Shown here: positions 1 to 10,874 of the stretch, one piece after another | Position numbering within the stretch: position 1 is the stretch's first letter | Layout of the letters: the number at the start of each line of letters is the position of its first letter | DNA from: Variovorax paradoxus | GTDB taxonomy: Bacteria > Pseudomonadota > Gammaproteobacteria > Burkholderiales > Burkholderiaceae_C | Direction of reading: 5' to 3' | NCBI RefSeq assembly: GCF_022009635.1 | Contig: NZ_CP091716.1 | Span: forward strand, 387,001-451,000 | Length of the DNA stretch: 64,000 bases | Translations under genes and position numbers: made by a program | Notes under the pieces: generated by a model | The model's input: only the letters and a program-made list of their open reading frames with translations | What the model was told of the DNA's origin: nothing | Database searches by the model: none

Positions 1-850
1 CACGCTGGCCTGGACCGAGAACCGTGGGCTTCCTGGTTATGTCGAAGGCCTGCAGCTCGTCGATGCGGTGCTGCAGAAATTCTGGGACGACGTGCATCCG
101 CGCGTGACCGAGGACGGCTTCGAAGACCCGCTGCCGCGCATGAACGCATTGGCGGCGCTGGCCGAAGCCGAAGGGCTCGGGCGTAGCGTTCGCGATGCAC
201 GGCTGCTCGACGACGGCGGCGCATCCATGACCTTGCGGCAGGTCGAGGCACTGCTCGATTCGAGCAAGACCGACCAGATCGATTACCCCGGCGGCATCGG
301 CCGGTTGCGCGACGCGGCACGCCGCGCACAGGAGAAGGCAGCCGCGCCCGTGGTCGCGTTGCGCGAAGCGCTCGAGCTGCTGCAGCGCATTCGCGAGACT
401 TCCGAACGCGCGCTCGGCCAGAGCTGGGCGCCCGACTTCTCGCGGCTCGAAAGATCGCTTCGCACCGTGGTCCAGCTGCTGCCGGAGCAGTCGCAGACAG
501 ATCAGGCAGAAGCCGTTCCACCGCACTCCCCGGTGGGTTCGGATGACAACGCACAGTTGCCGTCGGCCGCGAACGGTACTGCCGAAAGTGTCGGCATGGG
601 ACTACGCGCCGCTCGCGTCAAAGACATTGAAATATCGAGCCGTGATGATGTGCAAGTGCTGTTGGAGAAAGCCTGCCAGTACCTGGAGCGGACGGAGCCG
701 AGTCATCCGTCGCCCATGCTGATACGCCGCGCGCAGCGGCTGCTGGATCTCAACTTCTTCCAGATCATCGAAGAACTCGTACCCGAGGGATTGCAAAAGA
801 TAGAGAGCCTTGCGGGCCGGCCGCTGAACGGCGGGAGCGGAACGCAGTAA
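1..850 (+). CDS. tssA: T6SS baseplate/cap protein TssA (5' partial)
   Basis: TssA (ImpA family) caps the growing T6SS tail and coordinates baseplate and sheath assembly in the cytoplasm. The reading frame is open from base 2, so the true start lies outside the window; the internal GTG at 68 is not the start. The visible N-terminal part has the ImpA_N signature around FWDDVHP. The last ~60 residues, with LIRRAQRLLDLNFFQIIEEL, match the C-terminal domain of short TssA1-type proteins. The middle is a helical linker. The gene is followed after 87 bases by tssB on the same strand and heads the sheath block. About 282 codons are present; family members of this type are usually 340-380 residues. Confidence 0.93.
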   Translation, partial: TLAWTENRGLPGYVEGLQLVDAVLQKFWDDVHPRVTEDGFEDPLPRMNALAALAEAEGLGRSVRDARLLDDGGASMTLRQVEALLDSSKTDQIDYPGGIGRLRDAARRAQEKAAAPVVALREALELLQRIRETSERALGQSWAPDFSRLERSLRTVVQLLPEQSQTDQAEAVPPHSPVGSDDNAQLPSAANGTAESVGMGLRAARVKDIEISSRDDVQVLLEKACQYLERTEPSHPSPMLIRRAQRLLDLNFFQIIEELVPEGLQKIESLAGRPLNGGSGTQ

Positions 851-937
851 GGGCAAGCAAGCAAGGGCGCCGCGCCGCTGCACGTCGGCGCGCGGCTGGG
901 TGGGATACACGCGCATTTCAGATTCAAGAGGACGCTT

Positions 938-1510
938 ATGGCAGACAACCGTGTCAGGAACAGTGGTCAGAAATTCATCGCGCGCAACCGCGCGCCGCGT
1001 GTGCAGATCGAGTACGACGTGGAAATCTACGGCAGCGAACGAAAGATCCAGCTGCCCTTCGTGATGGGCGTCATTGCCGATCTCGCGGGCAAGCAGGTCG
1101 ATCCGATGCCCGACCTCGCCGAGCGCGAGTTCATGGCGGTGGACATCGACAACTTCGACGAGCGCATGAAATCCATCAAGCCGCGCGTTGCCTTCCAGGT
1201 GCCCAACACGCTCACCGGCGACGGCCAGATGAACGTCGACATCACCTTCGACAGCATGGACGACTTCTCCCCCGCGCGCATCGCACGCCAGGTGGACGCG
1301 CTGCAGCAGCTGCTCGAAGCCCGCACCGAGCTGTCGAACCTGCTGTCGTACATGGACGGCAAGAACGGCGCCGAGCAGCTCATCGCGCAGGCGCTGCAGA
1401 ACCCGGCGCTGCTGAAGTCGCTGGCTTCCGCGCCCAACCCCGCGGTGGCCAAGGCCGTGGAAGCGGCCAATGAAAAGGCCGGCACCGCGCCCGGCACCTC
1501 TTCCGAATAA
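938..1510 (+). CDS. tssB: T6SS contractile sheath small subunit TssB (VipA)
   Basis: TssB pairs with TssC to build the contractile sheath around the Hcp tube. The 190-residue product starts with the conserved block containing RVQIEYDVEIYG and LPFVMGV, and carries FQVPNTLTGDGQMNVDITF, typical of the family (about 165-180 aa). An Ala-rich tail of ~25 residues makes this copy slightly long. The ATG at 938 is preceded by an AGAGGA ribosome-binding site. tssC follows after 24 bases, as expected for co-translated sheath subunits. Confidence 0.97.
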   Translation: MADNRVRNSGQKFIARNRAPRVQIEYDVEIYGSERKIQLPFVMGVIADLAGKQVDPMPDLAEREFMAVDIDNFDERMKSIKPRVAFQVPNTLTGDGQMNVDITFDSMDDFSPARIARQVDALQQLLEARTELSNLLSYMDGKNGAEQLIAQALQNPALLKSLASAPNPAVAKAVEAANEKAGTAPGTSSE

Positions 1511-1534
1511 GCGCACGCAGCAAGGACCGCCACC

Positions 1535-3043
1535 ATGAGTACCGCATCCAACCAAGGCGCCGCGCGCGCGCAGGCCACCGTCGAGGCGCTGGAGCCGAAC
1601 GAGTTCTCCAACCTGCTGCAGCGCGAGTTCAAGCCCAAGACCGACCAGGCCCGCGAGGCGGTGGAGAACGCCGTCAAGACGCTGGCCGTGCAGGCGCTGG
1701 AGAACACGGTCACCATCTCCAACGATGCCTACCGCTCGGTGCAGGCCATCATCACCGAGATCGACCGCAAGCTCTCCGAACAAATCAACCAGATCCTGCA
1801 CCACGAAGAGTTCCAGCAGCTCGAAGGCGCATGGCGCGGCCTGCACTACCTCGTGAACAACACCGAGACCGACGAGCAGCTCAAGATCCGCGTGATGTGC
1901 GCGTCGAAGCGCGAAGTGGCGCGCTCGCTCAAGCGCCACAAGGGCATCGGCTGGGACCAGAGCCCGCTGTTCAAGAAGATCTACGAGGCCGAGTACGGCC
2001 AGTTCGGCGGCGAGCCCTTCGGCGCGCTCATTGGCGACTTCCACTTCGACCACAGCCCGCCCGACGTCGAGATGCTCGGCGAAATGGCCAAGATCGCCGC
2101 CGCCGCGCACTGCCCCTTCATTGCCGGCGCGTCGCCCACCGTGATGCAGATGGACTCGTGGCAGGAGCTGTCGAACCCGCGGGACCTGACCAAGATCTTC
2201 CAGAACACCGAGCACACCGCATGGCGCTCGCTGCGCGACTCGGAAGACGCGCGCTACATCGGCCTGGCCATGCCGCGTTTCCTGGCCCGCCTGCCGTATG
2301 GCGCGCGCACCAACCCGGTCGACGAATTCGAATTCGAGGAAGAAACCGACTCGGCCGCGCACAACCGCTACACCTGGGCCAACTCGGCCTATGCGATGGG
2401 CGTGAACATCAACCGCTCGTTCAAGCAGTACGGCTGGTGCACGTCCATTCGCGGCGTGGAGTCTGGCGGCGCGGTCGAGAACCTGCCCACCCACACCTTC
2501 CCGACCGACGACGGCGGCGTCGACATGAAGTGTCCGACCGAGATCGCCATCAGCGACCGGCGCGAGGCCGAACTCGCCAAGAACGGCTTCATGCCGCTGG
2601 TGCACCGCAAGAACTCCGACTTCGCGGCCTTCATCGGCGCGCAGTCGCTGCAGCTGCCGGCCGAGTACTACGACGCCGACGCCACGGCCAACGCGAACCT
2701 CGCGGCGCGCCTGCCGTACCTGTTCGCTTGCTGCCGCTTCGCGCACTACCTGAAGTGCATCGTGCGCGACAAGATCGGTTCGTTCCGCGAGCGCGAGGAC
2801 ATGGAGCGCTGGCTCAACGACTGGATCATGAACTACGTCGACGGCAGCCCCGGCACCTCGTCGCAGGATACGAAGGCAATGAAGCCGCTGGCGGCGGCCG
2901 AAGTCCAGGTGGAAGCCATCGAGGACAACCCCGGCTACTACGCCGCCAAGTTTTTTCTCCGGCCGCACTATCAGCTCGAAGGGCTGACGGTGTCGTTGCG
3001 GCTGGTTTCGAAGCTGCCATCCAACAAGAAGGACAGCAGCTAA
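1535..3043 (+). CDS. tssC: T6SS contractile sheath large subunit TssC (VipB)
   Basis: TssC is the main sheath protein; with TssB it forms the helical sheath whose contraction drives the Hcp-VgrG spike out of the cell, and the sheath is later disassembled by ClpV. The 502-residue length fits the family (about 490-500 aa). Recognisable segments include FQQLEGAWRGLHYLV, GEPFGALIGDFHFDHSPPDV, the FMPLVHRKNSDFAAFIGAQS block and the C-terminal YYAAKFFLRPHYQLEGLTVS that forms the TssB contact strand. It lies between tssB and hcp in the usual order. Nothing is missing. Confidence 0.98.
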   Translation: MSTASNQGAARAQATVEALEPNEFSNLLQREFKPKTDQAREAVENAVKTLAVQALENTVTISNDAYRSVQAIITEIDRKLSEQINQILHHEEFQQLEGAWRGLHYLVNNTETDEQLKIRVMCASKREVARSLKRHKGIGWDQSPLFKKIYEAEYGQFGGEPFGALIGDFHFDHSPPDVEMLGEMAKIAAAAHCPFIAGASPTVMQMDSWQELSNPRDLTKIFQNTEHTAWRSLRDSEDARYIGLAMPRFLARLPYGARTNPVDEFEFEEETDSAAHNRYTWANSAYAMGVNINRSFKQYGWCTSIRGVESGGAVENLPTHTFPTDDGGVDMKCPTEIAISDRREAELAKNGFMPLVHRKNSDFAAFIGAQSLQLPAEYYDADATANANLAARLPYLFACCRFAHYLKCIVRDKIGSFREREDMERWLNDWIMNYVDGSPGTSSQDTKAMKPLAAAEVQVEAIEDNPGYYAAKFFLRPHYQLEGLTVSLRLVSKLPSNKKDSS

Positions 3044-3093
3044 TTCAACGGGTGTCCCGGCAACACGGGCACAAATAACTTTGGGGGTTAATC

Positions 3094-3576
3094 ATGGCAG
3101 TAGACATGTTCATGCGCGTCGAGGGTGCAAACGGCGAATCGAAGGATTCGAACCATAAGGACTGGACCGACATCAAGTCGTTTGCATGGGGAGCGACGCA
3201 GCCTGGAAACATGGTCAGCGGCGGTGGCGGCGGTGTGGGCAAGGCCAGCTTCAACGACCTGCAGGTGCTCGCGCGCATCGACAAGGCGGCACCTTCGGTC
3301 ATGAAGAACTGTGCGAGCGGCAAGCACCTGGCCAAGGTCGAGGTGTCGGTCTGCAAGGCCGGCGGCTCGCAGATCGAATACACGCGCGTCACGCTCGAGG
3401 AAGTGCTGGTCACTTCGGTGCAGTACACGGCCGAGCAGGGCTCCGACGCCGTGTTCGTGCAGTACGCCTTCCAGGCCGCGAAGGTGAAGCAGCAGTACTG
3501 GGAACAGACCGACAAGGGCGGCAAGGGCGCCGAGACGGTGCTGGCCTGGAACATCAAGGAAAACAAGGAAGCCTGA
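3094..3576 (+). CDS. hcp: T6SS tube protein Hcp (TssD)
   Basis: Hcp forms the hexameric rings of the inner tube that is shot into target cells; it also carries small effectors in its lumen. The 160-residue product begins with the family pattern MFMRVEGANGESKD and keeps the beta-barrel core (IDKAAPSVMKNCASGKHL) and the C-terminal KENKEA end. A GGGGG ribosome-binding site precedes the ATG. A strong intrinsic terminator hairpin follows directly, so hcp probably ends an abundant upstream transcript with only partial read-through into tagJ and the baseplate genes. Confidence 0.97.
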   Translation: MAVDMFMRVEGANGESKDSNHKDWTDIKSFAWGATQPGNMVSGGGGGVGKASFNDLQVLARIDKAAPSVMKNCASGKHLAKVEVSVCKAGGSQIEYTRVTLEEVLVTSVQYTAEQGSDAVFVQYAFQAAKVKQQYWEQTDKGGKGAETVLAWNIKENKEA

Positions 3577-3584
3577 TTTCCTTC

Positions 3585-3608
3585 GGCGGCCCGCGCGGCC
3601 GCCTTTTT
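3585..3608 (+). terminator. Intrinsic terminator after hcp
   Basis: A perfect 7-bp GC stem (GGCGGCC at 3585-3591 paired with GGCCGCC at 3597-3603, 5-base loop) is followed by five T residues. It sits 9 bases after the hcp stop and 64 bases before tagJ on the same strand. Seen in sequence; its efficiency is not known, and it may attenuate rather than stop transcription, because the downstream T6SS genes have no obvious promoter of their own. Confidence 0.75.
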
Positions 3609-3672
3609 CCCTTTCCCTCTTTCTCGCACCACGGCCTTGCGCCGTGTGCCAGTCAGTCAATGAGGACACTTC

Positions 3673-4536
3673 ATGGGCGATGGGTTTGCAGTGCTTGGCG
3701 AACGCTCCGTGGCCGAGCACACCGAATGGGTACAGCGGCAGATCCGCGCCAATCCCCAGAACGCCAGCCTGAGGCTCGCCCTGTGCCACTTTCTCGCGCT
3801 GCGCGGTGAGTGGCAACGGGCCGAAGACCAGCTCAAGCTCGCGACCAAGCTCGATCCCACGTTCACGCCCGCCAGCGTCACCTGCTCGATGGCGCTCGCT
3901 GGGGAGCGCCATCGCGCCGAATTCTGGGCCGGCGGACGCGCGCCGGCCATCGTCGGCGGCAACGCGGAATGGGTCGAGCAGCTCGTTGCCGCCGCCGCGC
4001 TGCCAGCCGGCCGTGCCGAAGAAGCCGCGGCGCTGCGCGAGACCGCGCGGCAGGCGGCGCCCGCATTACGCGGAGCGCTCACCGGCGTAGACCGCTCCGA
4101 CGCACGCGCAGTGCAGGCGCTCGACGGCGAGCCGGTGCAGCGCAGCGACTTCGAATGGCTCTGCGACGGCGATGTGCGCATCGGCCCGGTGCTGGAGCTG
4201 CTTACTCCTTCGGGCTACGCATGGCTGCCGTTGCCGGAAGTGCGCCGCATCAAGTTCTCGCGCCCCCAGCATCTGGTCGACCTGCTGTGGGCGCCCGCCG
4301 AGATCGAGCTGCACGACGGCCGCGCACTCAACGGGCTGGTGCCCGTGCGCTACCCGGGCAGCCTCGAAGGACTCGACGACGAAACCACGCTGGGCCGCCG
4401 CACCGACTGGCTGCCGCTGCCTGGCGAAGAACAATATGCGGGCGTCGGCCAGCGCACGCTGATCAGCGAGGCTGGCAACCATTCGCTGCTCGACCTGCGG
4501 CTGATCGAGATCACGCCCGAGGGCGCCGCCGCATGA
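3673..4536 (+). CDS. tagJ: T6SS accessory protein TagJ (ImpE family)
   Basis: TagJ/ImpE is a cytoplasmic accessory factor that binds the TssB side of the sheath and, in some systems, assists ClpV recruitment. The 287-residue product opens with a TPR-like segment (IRANPQNASLRLALCHFLALRGEWQRAEDQL) and has the ImpE C-terminal domain (FEWLCDGDVRIGPVLEL, RTDWLPLPGEEQYAGVGQRTL). The ATG at 3673 follows a GAGGA site. Its last codons overlap the tssE start in an ATGA junction. TagJ occurs only in some T6SS loci, commonly those of Pseudomonas H1 type and Burkholderiales. Confidence 0.92.
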   Translation: MGDGFAVLGERSVAEHTEWVQRQIRANPQNASLRLALCHFLALRGEWQRAEDQLKLATKLDPTFTPASVTCSMALAGERHRAEFWAGGRAPAIVGGNAEWVEQLVAAAALPAGRAEEAAALRETARQAAPALRGALTGVDRSDARAVQALDGEPVQRSDFEWLCDGDVRIGPVLELLTPSGYAWLPLPEVRRIKFSRPQHLVDLLWAPAEIELHDGRALNGLVPVRYPGSLEGLDDETTLGRRTDWLPLPGEEQYAGVGQRTLISEAGNHSLLDLRLIEITPEGAAA

Positions 4537-5081
4537 GCGCCTTGATAGACCGCCACATCGACGGAGATTCGCAGCAGGAAAGCGTCGCGCGCGACCGCCT
4601 GCAGCCCGTGCTGCTCGACCGCCTCACCGACAAGGCGCCGCAGAGCCGGCAGGAGCGCGCGGGCGCGTTTCTCATGAGCGGCAAGCTGCTGCGCGACTCG
4701 GTGCTGCGCGACCTGCAGTGGCTGCTGAACACCACCAACTTCGGCGCCGACCACGGCATCAACGCCATGCCGCGCGCGCGCCGCTCGGTGGTGAACTACG
4801 GCGTGCGCGGCTGGGCCGGCGGGCGCATGTCGGAAGTCGACTTCGCCGACGTCGAGGCCGCCATCCGCGCCGCCATCATCGACTTCGAGCCGCGCATCAT
4901 GAAGGACAGCATCGACGTGCGCTGCGTGACCGACGCGACCGACCTGGAGCACCACAACCTGCTCGCGCTCGAGATCCGCGGCACGCTGTGGTCGGTGCCC
5001 TACCCGATCGAATTCATCCTGCGTTCCGAACTGGACCTGGAGAGCGGGCACATGGTGCTGCGGCCCACGGGAGGCCTCTGA
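4533..5081 (+). CDS. tssE: T6SS baseplate protein TssE
   Basis: TssE is the gp25-like lysozyme-fold protein of the baseplate, without lysozyme activity, that nucleates sheath assembly. The 182-residue product contains the gp25 core (LLNTTNFG near residue 68, SVVNYGVRG, and the C-terminal IEIRGTLWSVPYPIEF-like strand). The start at 4533 overlaps the tagJ stop (ATGA), and tssF begins immediately after its stop codon, so translation is probably coupled. N-terminal residues ~20-30 hold the LLDRLTD motif typical of the family. Confidence 0.95.
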   Translation: MSALIDRHIDGDSQQESVARDRLQPVLLDRLTDKAPQSRQERAGAFLMSGKLLRDSVLRDLQWLLNTTNFGADHGINAMPRARRSVVNYGVRGWAGGRMSEVDFADVEAAIRAAIIDFEPRIMKDSIDVRCVTDATDLEHHNLLALEIRGTLWSVPYPIEFILRSELDLESGHMVLRPTGGL

Positions 5082-6953
5082 ATGGATGCGCGGCTGCTCG
5101 ATTACTACAACCGCGAATTGACCTATATGCACGAGCTCGGAGCCGAGTTCGCGCAGCGCTATCCCAAGATCGCGGGCCGCCTCGGCATGCGCGGCATCGA
5201 GGTCAGCGACCCGTATGTCGAGCGCCTGCTCGAAGGCTTCAGCTTTCTCACCGCGCGCATCCAGCTCAAGATGGACGCGGAGTTTCCGCGCTTCTCGCAG
5301 CGGTTGCTCGAGGTGGTGTACCCCAACTTTCTCGCGCCGCTGCCCGCGATGGCGGTGGTGCAGATCGACGGCAACCTCAACGAAGGTTCGCTGAAGGCCG
5401 GCTACGAGCTGCCGCGCCACACCATCCTGCGCGGCCGCATGATCAAGGGCGAGCAGACGGCCTGCGAGTTCCGCACCGGCCACGCCGTCACGCTGTGGCC
5501 CGTGCGCATTGCCGACGCCGGCATCGGCCCGGTGCCGGCGGAAATCGCGCATGCCATGCCGGCGGTCGCGCGGCAGGCCAAGAGCGCGCTCACCATCCGG
5601 ATCGAAGCGGTGGGCGGTGCGCGCTTTTCGGAAATGCCGATCGAGCGGCTCGAGTTCTTCCTGTCGGGCGCCGAGCTGCATGCGCTGCGCGTGCTCGAAC
5701 TGGTGGCGCACCATGCCGTGGGCACCGTGTGCCGCAGCGGCCCCGGCGGCAACGCGCGCATCGTGCCGCTCGGCGACGATGCCATTCGTCACGAAGGCTT
5801 TTCGCCCGACCAGGCACTGCTGCCTTACGACGCGCGTTCGTTCCAGGGCTACCGCCTGCTGCACGAGTACTTCGCCTTCCCTGATCGCTACCTGTTCTTC
5901 AGCGTCAACAAGCTGCGCGCGGCGGCGCAGGCCATGAGCGGCAGCACGATGGAGATCGTGATCCTGCTCGACCGCGCCGATGCCGACCTCGAGCGGCTGG
6001 TCGATGCCAAGCACTTTTCGCTGTTCTGCACGCCCATCATCAACCTCGTGCCGCGCCGCAGCGACCGCATCCCGGTCGGTCCGGGTCAGCACGAGCACCA
6101 TGCGGTGATCGACCGCACGCGGCCGCGCGACTTCGAAATATTCACCGTCGAGCGTGTCACCGGCCACATGGCCAATGGCTCGGAAGAGCGCGAGTTCCGT
6201 CCCTTCCTCGGGTCGTTCGCGGCCGACGACGGCGACTTCGGCGCCTACTTCTCGCTGCGCCGCGAGCCGCGCCTGGTGTCGGACCGTGCCCGCGCGCAAG
6301 GCACGCGCACCAGCTACACCGGCAGCGAGGTGTACGTGTCGTTGGTCGACCAGCACGATGCGCCGTTTCCGCACAGCCTGCGCCACATCACGCTCGACGC
6401 GCTGTGCACCAACCGCGATTTGCCGCTGCTCTTGCCGACCGGGCTCGAATCCGATTTCACGCTGCGCGTTTCGGCGCCGGTGCGGTCTATCCGCATCCTG
6501 CGCGGCCCCTCACGGCCCTATCCCGCGCTGGCCGAGGGCGCGCTGACGTGGCGGCTCATCAGCCACCTCGGCCTCAACTACCTGAGCCTGACCGACGTCG
6601 ATGCGGCGCAGGGCGCGGCCGCGCTGCGCGAGATGCTCGACCTCTACGGCAACCTGGCCGATCCTTCGGTGCGCCGGCAGATCCAGGGCGTGCGGTCGAT
6701 GGCGCTCGCGCCGGTGTTCCGCCGCCTGCCCGAGCCCGGGCCGATCGTGTTCGGGCGCGGCGTGGAGATTGCGCTGAAGATCGACGAGGTCGCGTTCTCC
6801 GGCGCGAGCCCGTACCTCTTCGGCGCCGTGCTGGAGCAGTTCTTCAGCCGCCACGTGTCGCTCAACGCATTCACCGAATTCGCGCTGTCCAGCCTGCAGC
6901 GCGGAGAAATCGCGCGCTGGACTCCCCGCGTGGGACGCCGCCCCGCCGTATGA
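5082..6953 (+). CDS. tssF: T6SS baseplate protein TssF
   Basis: TssF forms, with TssG, the baseplate wedge that docks to TssK and VgrG. The 623-residue product begins with the hallmark LLDYYNRELTYMHELGAEFA and continues with YPKIAGRLGM and VERLLEGFSFLTARIQLKMD; a later family block is RITLDALCTNRDLP-like near residue 440. Length matches the family (580-630 aa). The ATG abuts the tssE stop, and the last codon overlaps tssG by 4 bases. Confidence 0.97.
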   Translation: MDARLLDYYNRELTYMHELGAEFAQRYPKIAGRLGMRGIEVSDPYVERLLEGFSFLTARIQLKMDAEFPRFSQRLLEVVYPNFLAPLPAMAVVQIDGNLNEGSLKAGYELPRHTILRGRMIKGEQTACEFRTGHAVTLWPVRIADAGIGPVPAEIAHAMPAVARQAKSALTIRIEAVGGARFSEMPIERLEFFLSGAELHALRVLELVAHHAVGTVCRSGPGGNARIVPLGDDAIRHEGFSPDQALLPYDARSFQGYRLLHEYFAFPDRYLFFSVNKLRAAAQAMSGSTMEIVILLDRADADLERLVDAKHFSLFCTPIINLVPRRSDRIPVGPGQHEHHAVIDRTRPRDFEIFTVERVTGHMANGSEEREFRPFLGSFAADDGDFGAYFSLRREPRLVSDRARAQGTRTSYTGSEVYVSLVDQHDAPFPHSLRHITLDALCTNRDLPLLLPTGLESDFTLRVSAPVRSIRILRGPSRPYPALAEGALTWRLISHLGLNYLSLTDVDAAQGAAALREMLDLYGNLADPSVRRQIQGVRSMALAPVFRRLPEPGPIVFGRGVEIALKIDEVAFSGASPYLFGAVLEQFFSRHVSLNAFTEFALSSLQRGEIARWTPRVGRRPAV

Positions 6954-8121
6954 GCGAAGAAGGCTTCACCGACGACATGGCGGCCCTGCCGGTCAGCGAC
7001 GGCGAGGCTGAACAGGACAACGCGGCCGACGTCTGCTACAGCATCCCGCAGTCGCTGCAGGCCACGCCGTTGCCGCGCGGCCTGCCCGAGGCCGACCCCG
7101 AACTCTGGGCGCAACTGCTCGACCAGCCTTTCGGGCACGACCTGTTCATGCTGCTGCGCCGGCTCGATGCGCGAAGCGACCATCCGCTGCTCGGCCGCGC
7201 GCCGCGCCCCGTCGACGAGCCGCTGCGGCTGGGGCAGGAGCCCTCGATGGCCTTCGCGCCGTCGAACGTGGCGGGCGTCGATGCGTCGCAGGACGGGCCG
7301 CCGCGCATCTCGATCTACGGCTTCGGCCTGTTCGGTCCCAACGGCCCGCTGCCGCTGCACATGACCGAGTACGCGCGCGAGCGCAAGCGCCACCATGCCG
7401 ACGACACGCTGAGCGCATTCGCCGACCTGTTCCATCACCGGCTCATCCTGCTGTTCTACCGGGCCTGGGCCGATGCGCAGTCGGTCAACAGCCTGGACCG
7501 CCCCGACGGCCATCGTTTCGTCGACTACGTTGCCAGCCTCATGAACATGGGGCAGCCGGGCCTCAAGGGGCGCGACCGCATCGCCGACCATGCGCGCACC
7601 TTCATGGCCGGCCACCTCGTGCGCCAGACGCGCAACCCCGAGGGATTGATACAGATCCTGCGGCTCTACTTCGACGTGCCGGTGCGCATCGAGGAGTTCG
7701 TGAGCGACTGGGTGCGCATCGACGAGCGCCAGCTCAGCACGCTCGGCTTCTCCGGCCGCAACCACCAGCTGGGCGGCGGCGCCACCGTCGGCATTGCGGT
7801 GCGCGATGCGCAGAGCAAGTTCCGCGTCGAGCTTGGTCCGCTGTCGCAACAGGAGTTCCAGGAACTGCTGCCGGGCAGCAAGCGGCTGCGGCAGGTGGTC
7901 GACTGGGTGCGGCAATACGTGGGCATCGAGTTCGCGTGGGAGCTGCGGCTCGTGCTGCGCAAGCAGGACGCCCATGGCATGCAGCTCGGCGCCGGGCAGC
8001 AGCTCGGCTGGGGCAGCTGGCTCGGCACGCGCCTGGCCGACACCGACGCCGGCGACATGGTGTTCCAGCCCGAGGCTTTGTTTTCCCGTTCCGCATCTGC
8101 GGCTTCCGCCAACTCAAGTTC

Positions 8122-8125
<4 letters not shown>
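6950..8125 (+). CDS. tssG: T6SS baseplate protein TssG
   Basis: TssG completes the TssF2-TssG baseplate wedge. The 391-residue product carries the TssG core from about residue 60 (FGHDLFMLLRRLDAR, PLRLGQEPSMAFAPS, YGFGLFGPNGPLPLHMTEY) and the ADLFHHRLILLFYRAWADAQ block. It is a little longer than usual (330-370 aa) because of a ~40-residue acidic N-terminal stretch (SEEGFTDDMAALPVSDGEAE). The start is set by the ATGA overlap with tssF at 6950. It overlaps tssH by 4 bases. Confidence 0.95.
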
Positions 8126-10842
<2,717 letters not shown>

Positions 10843-10874
10843 GAGCGCAAGGCGGGCCAAGAAAGGGAGCAGCC

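Noticed and set aside
602..2968. Very long minus-strand open frame (788 codons) opposite tssB and tssC
   Set aside because: It is antisense to clear tssB/tssC coding sequence, is Val/Arg/His-rich with low-complexity composition, and has no recognisable domain. It is a shadow of high-GC codon use.
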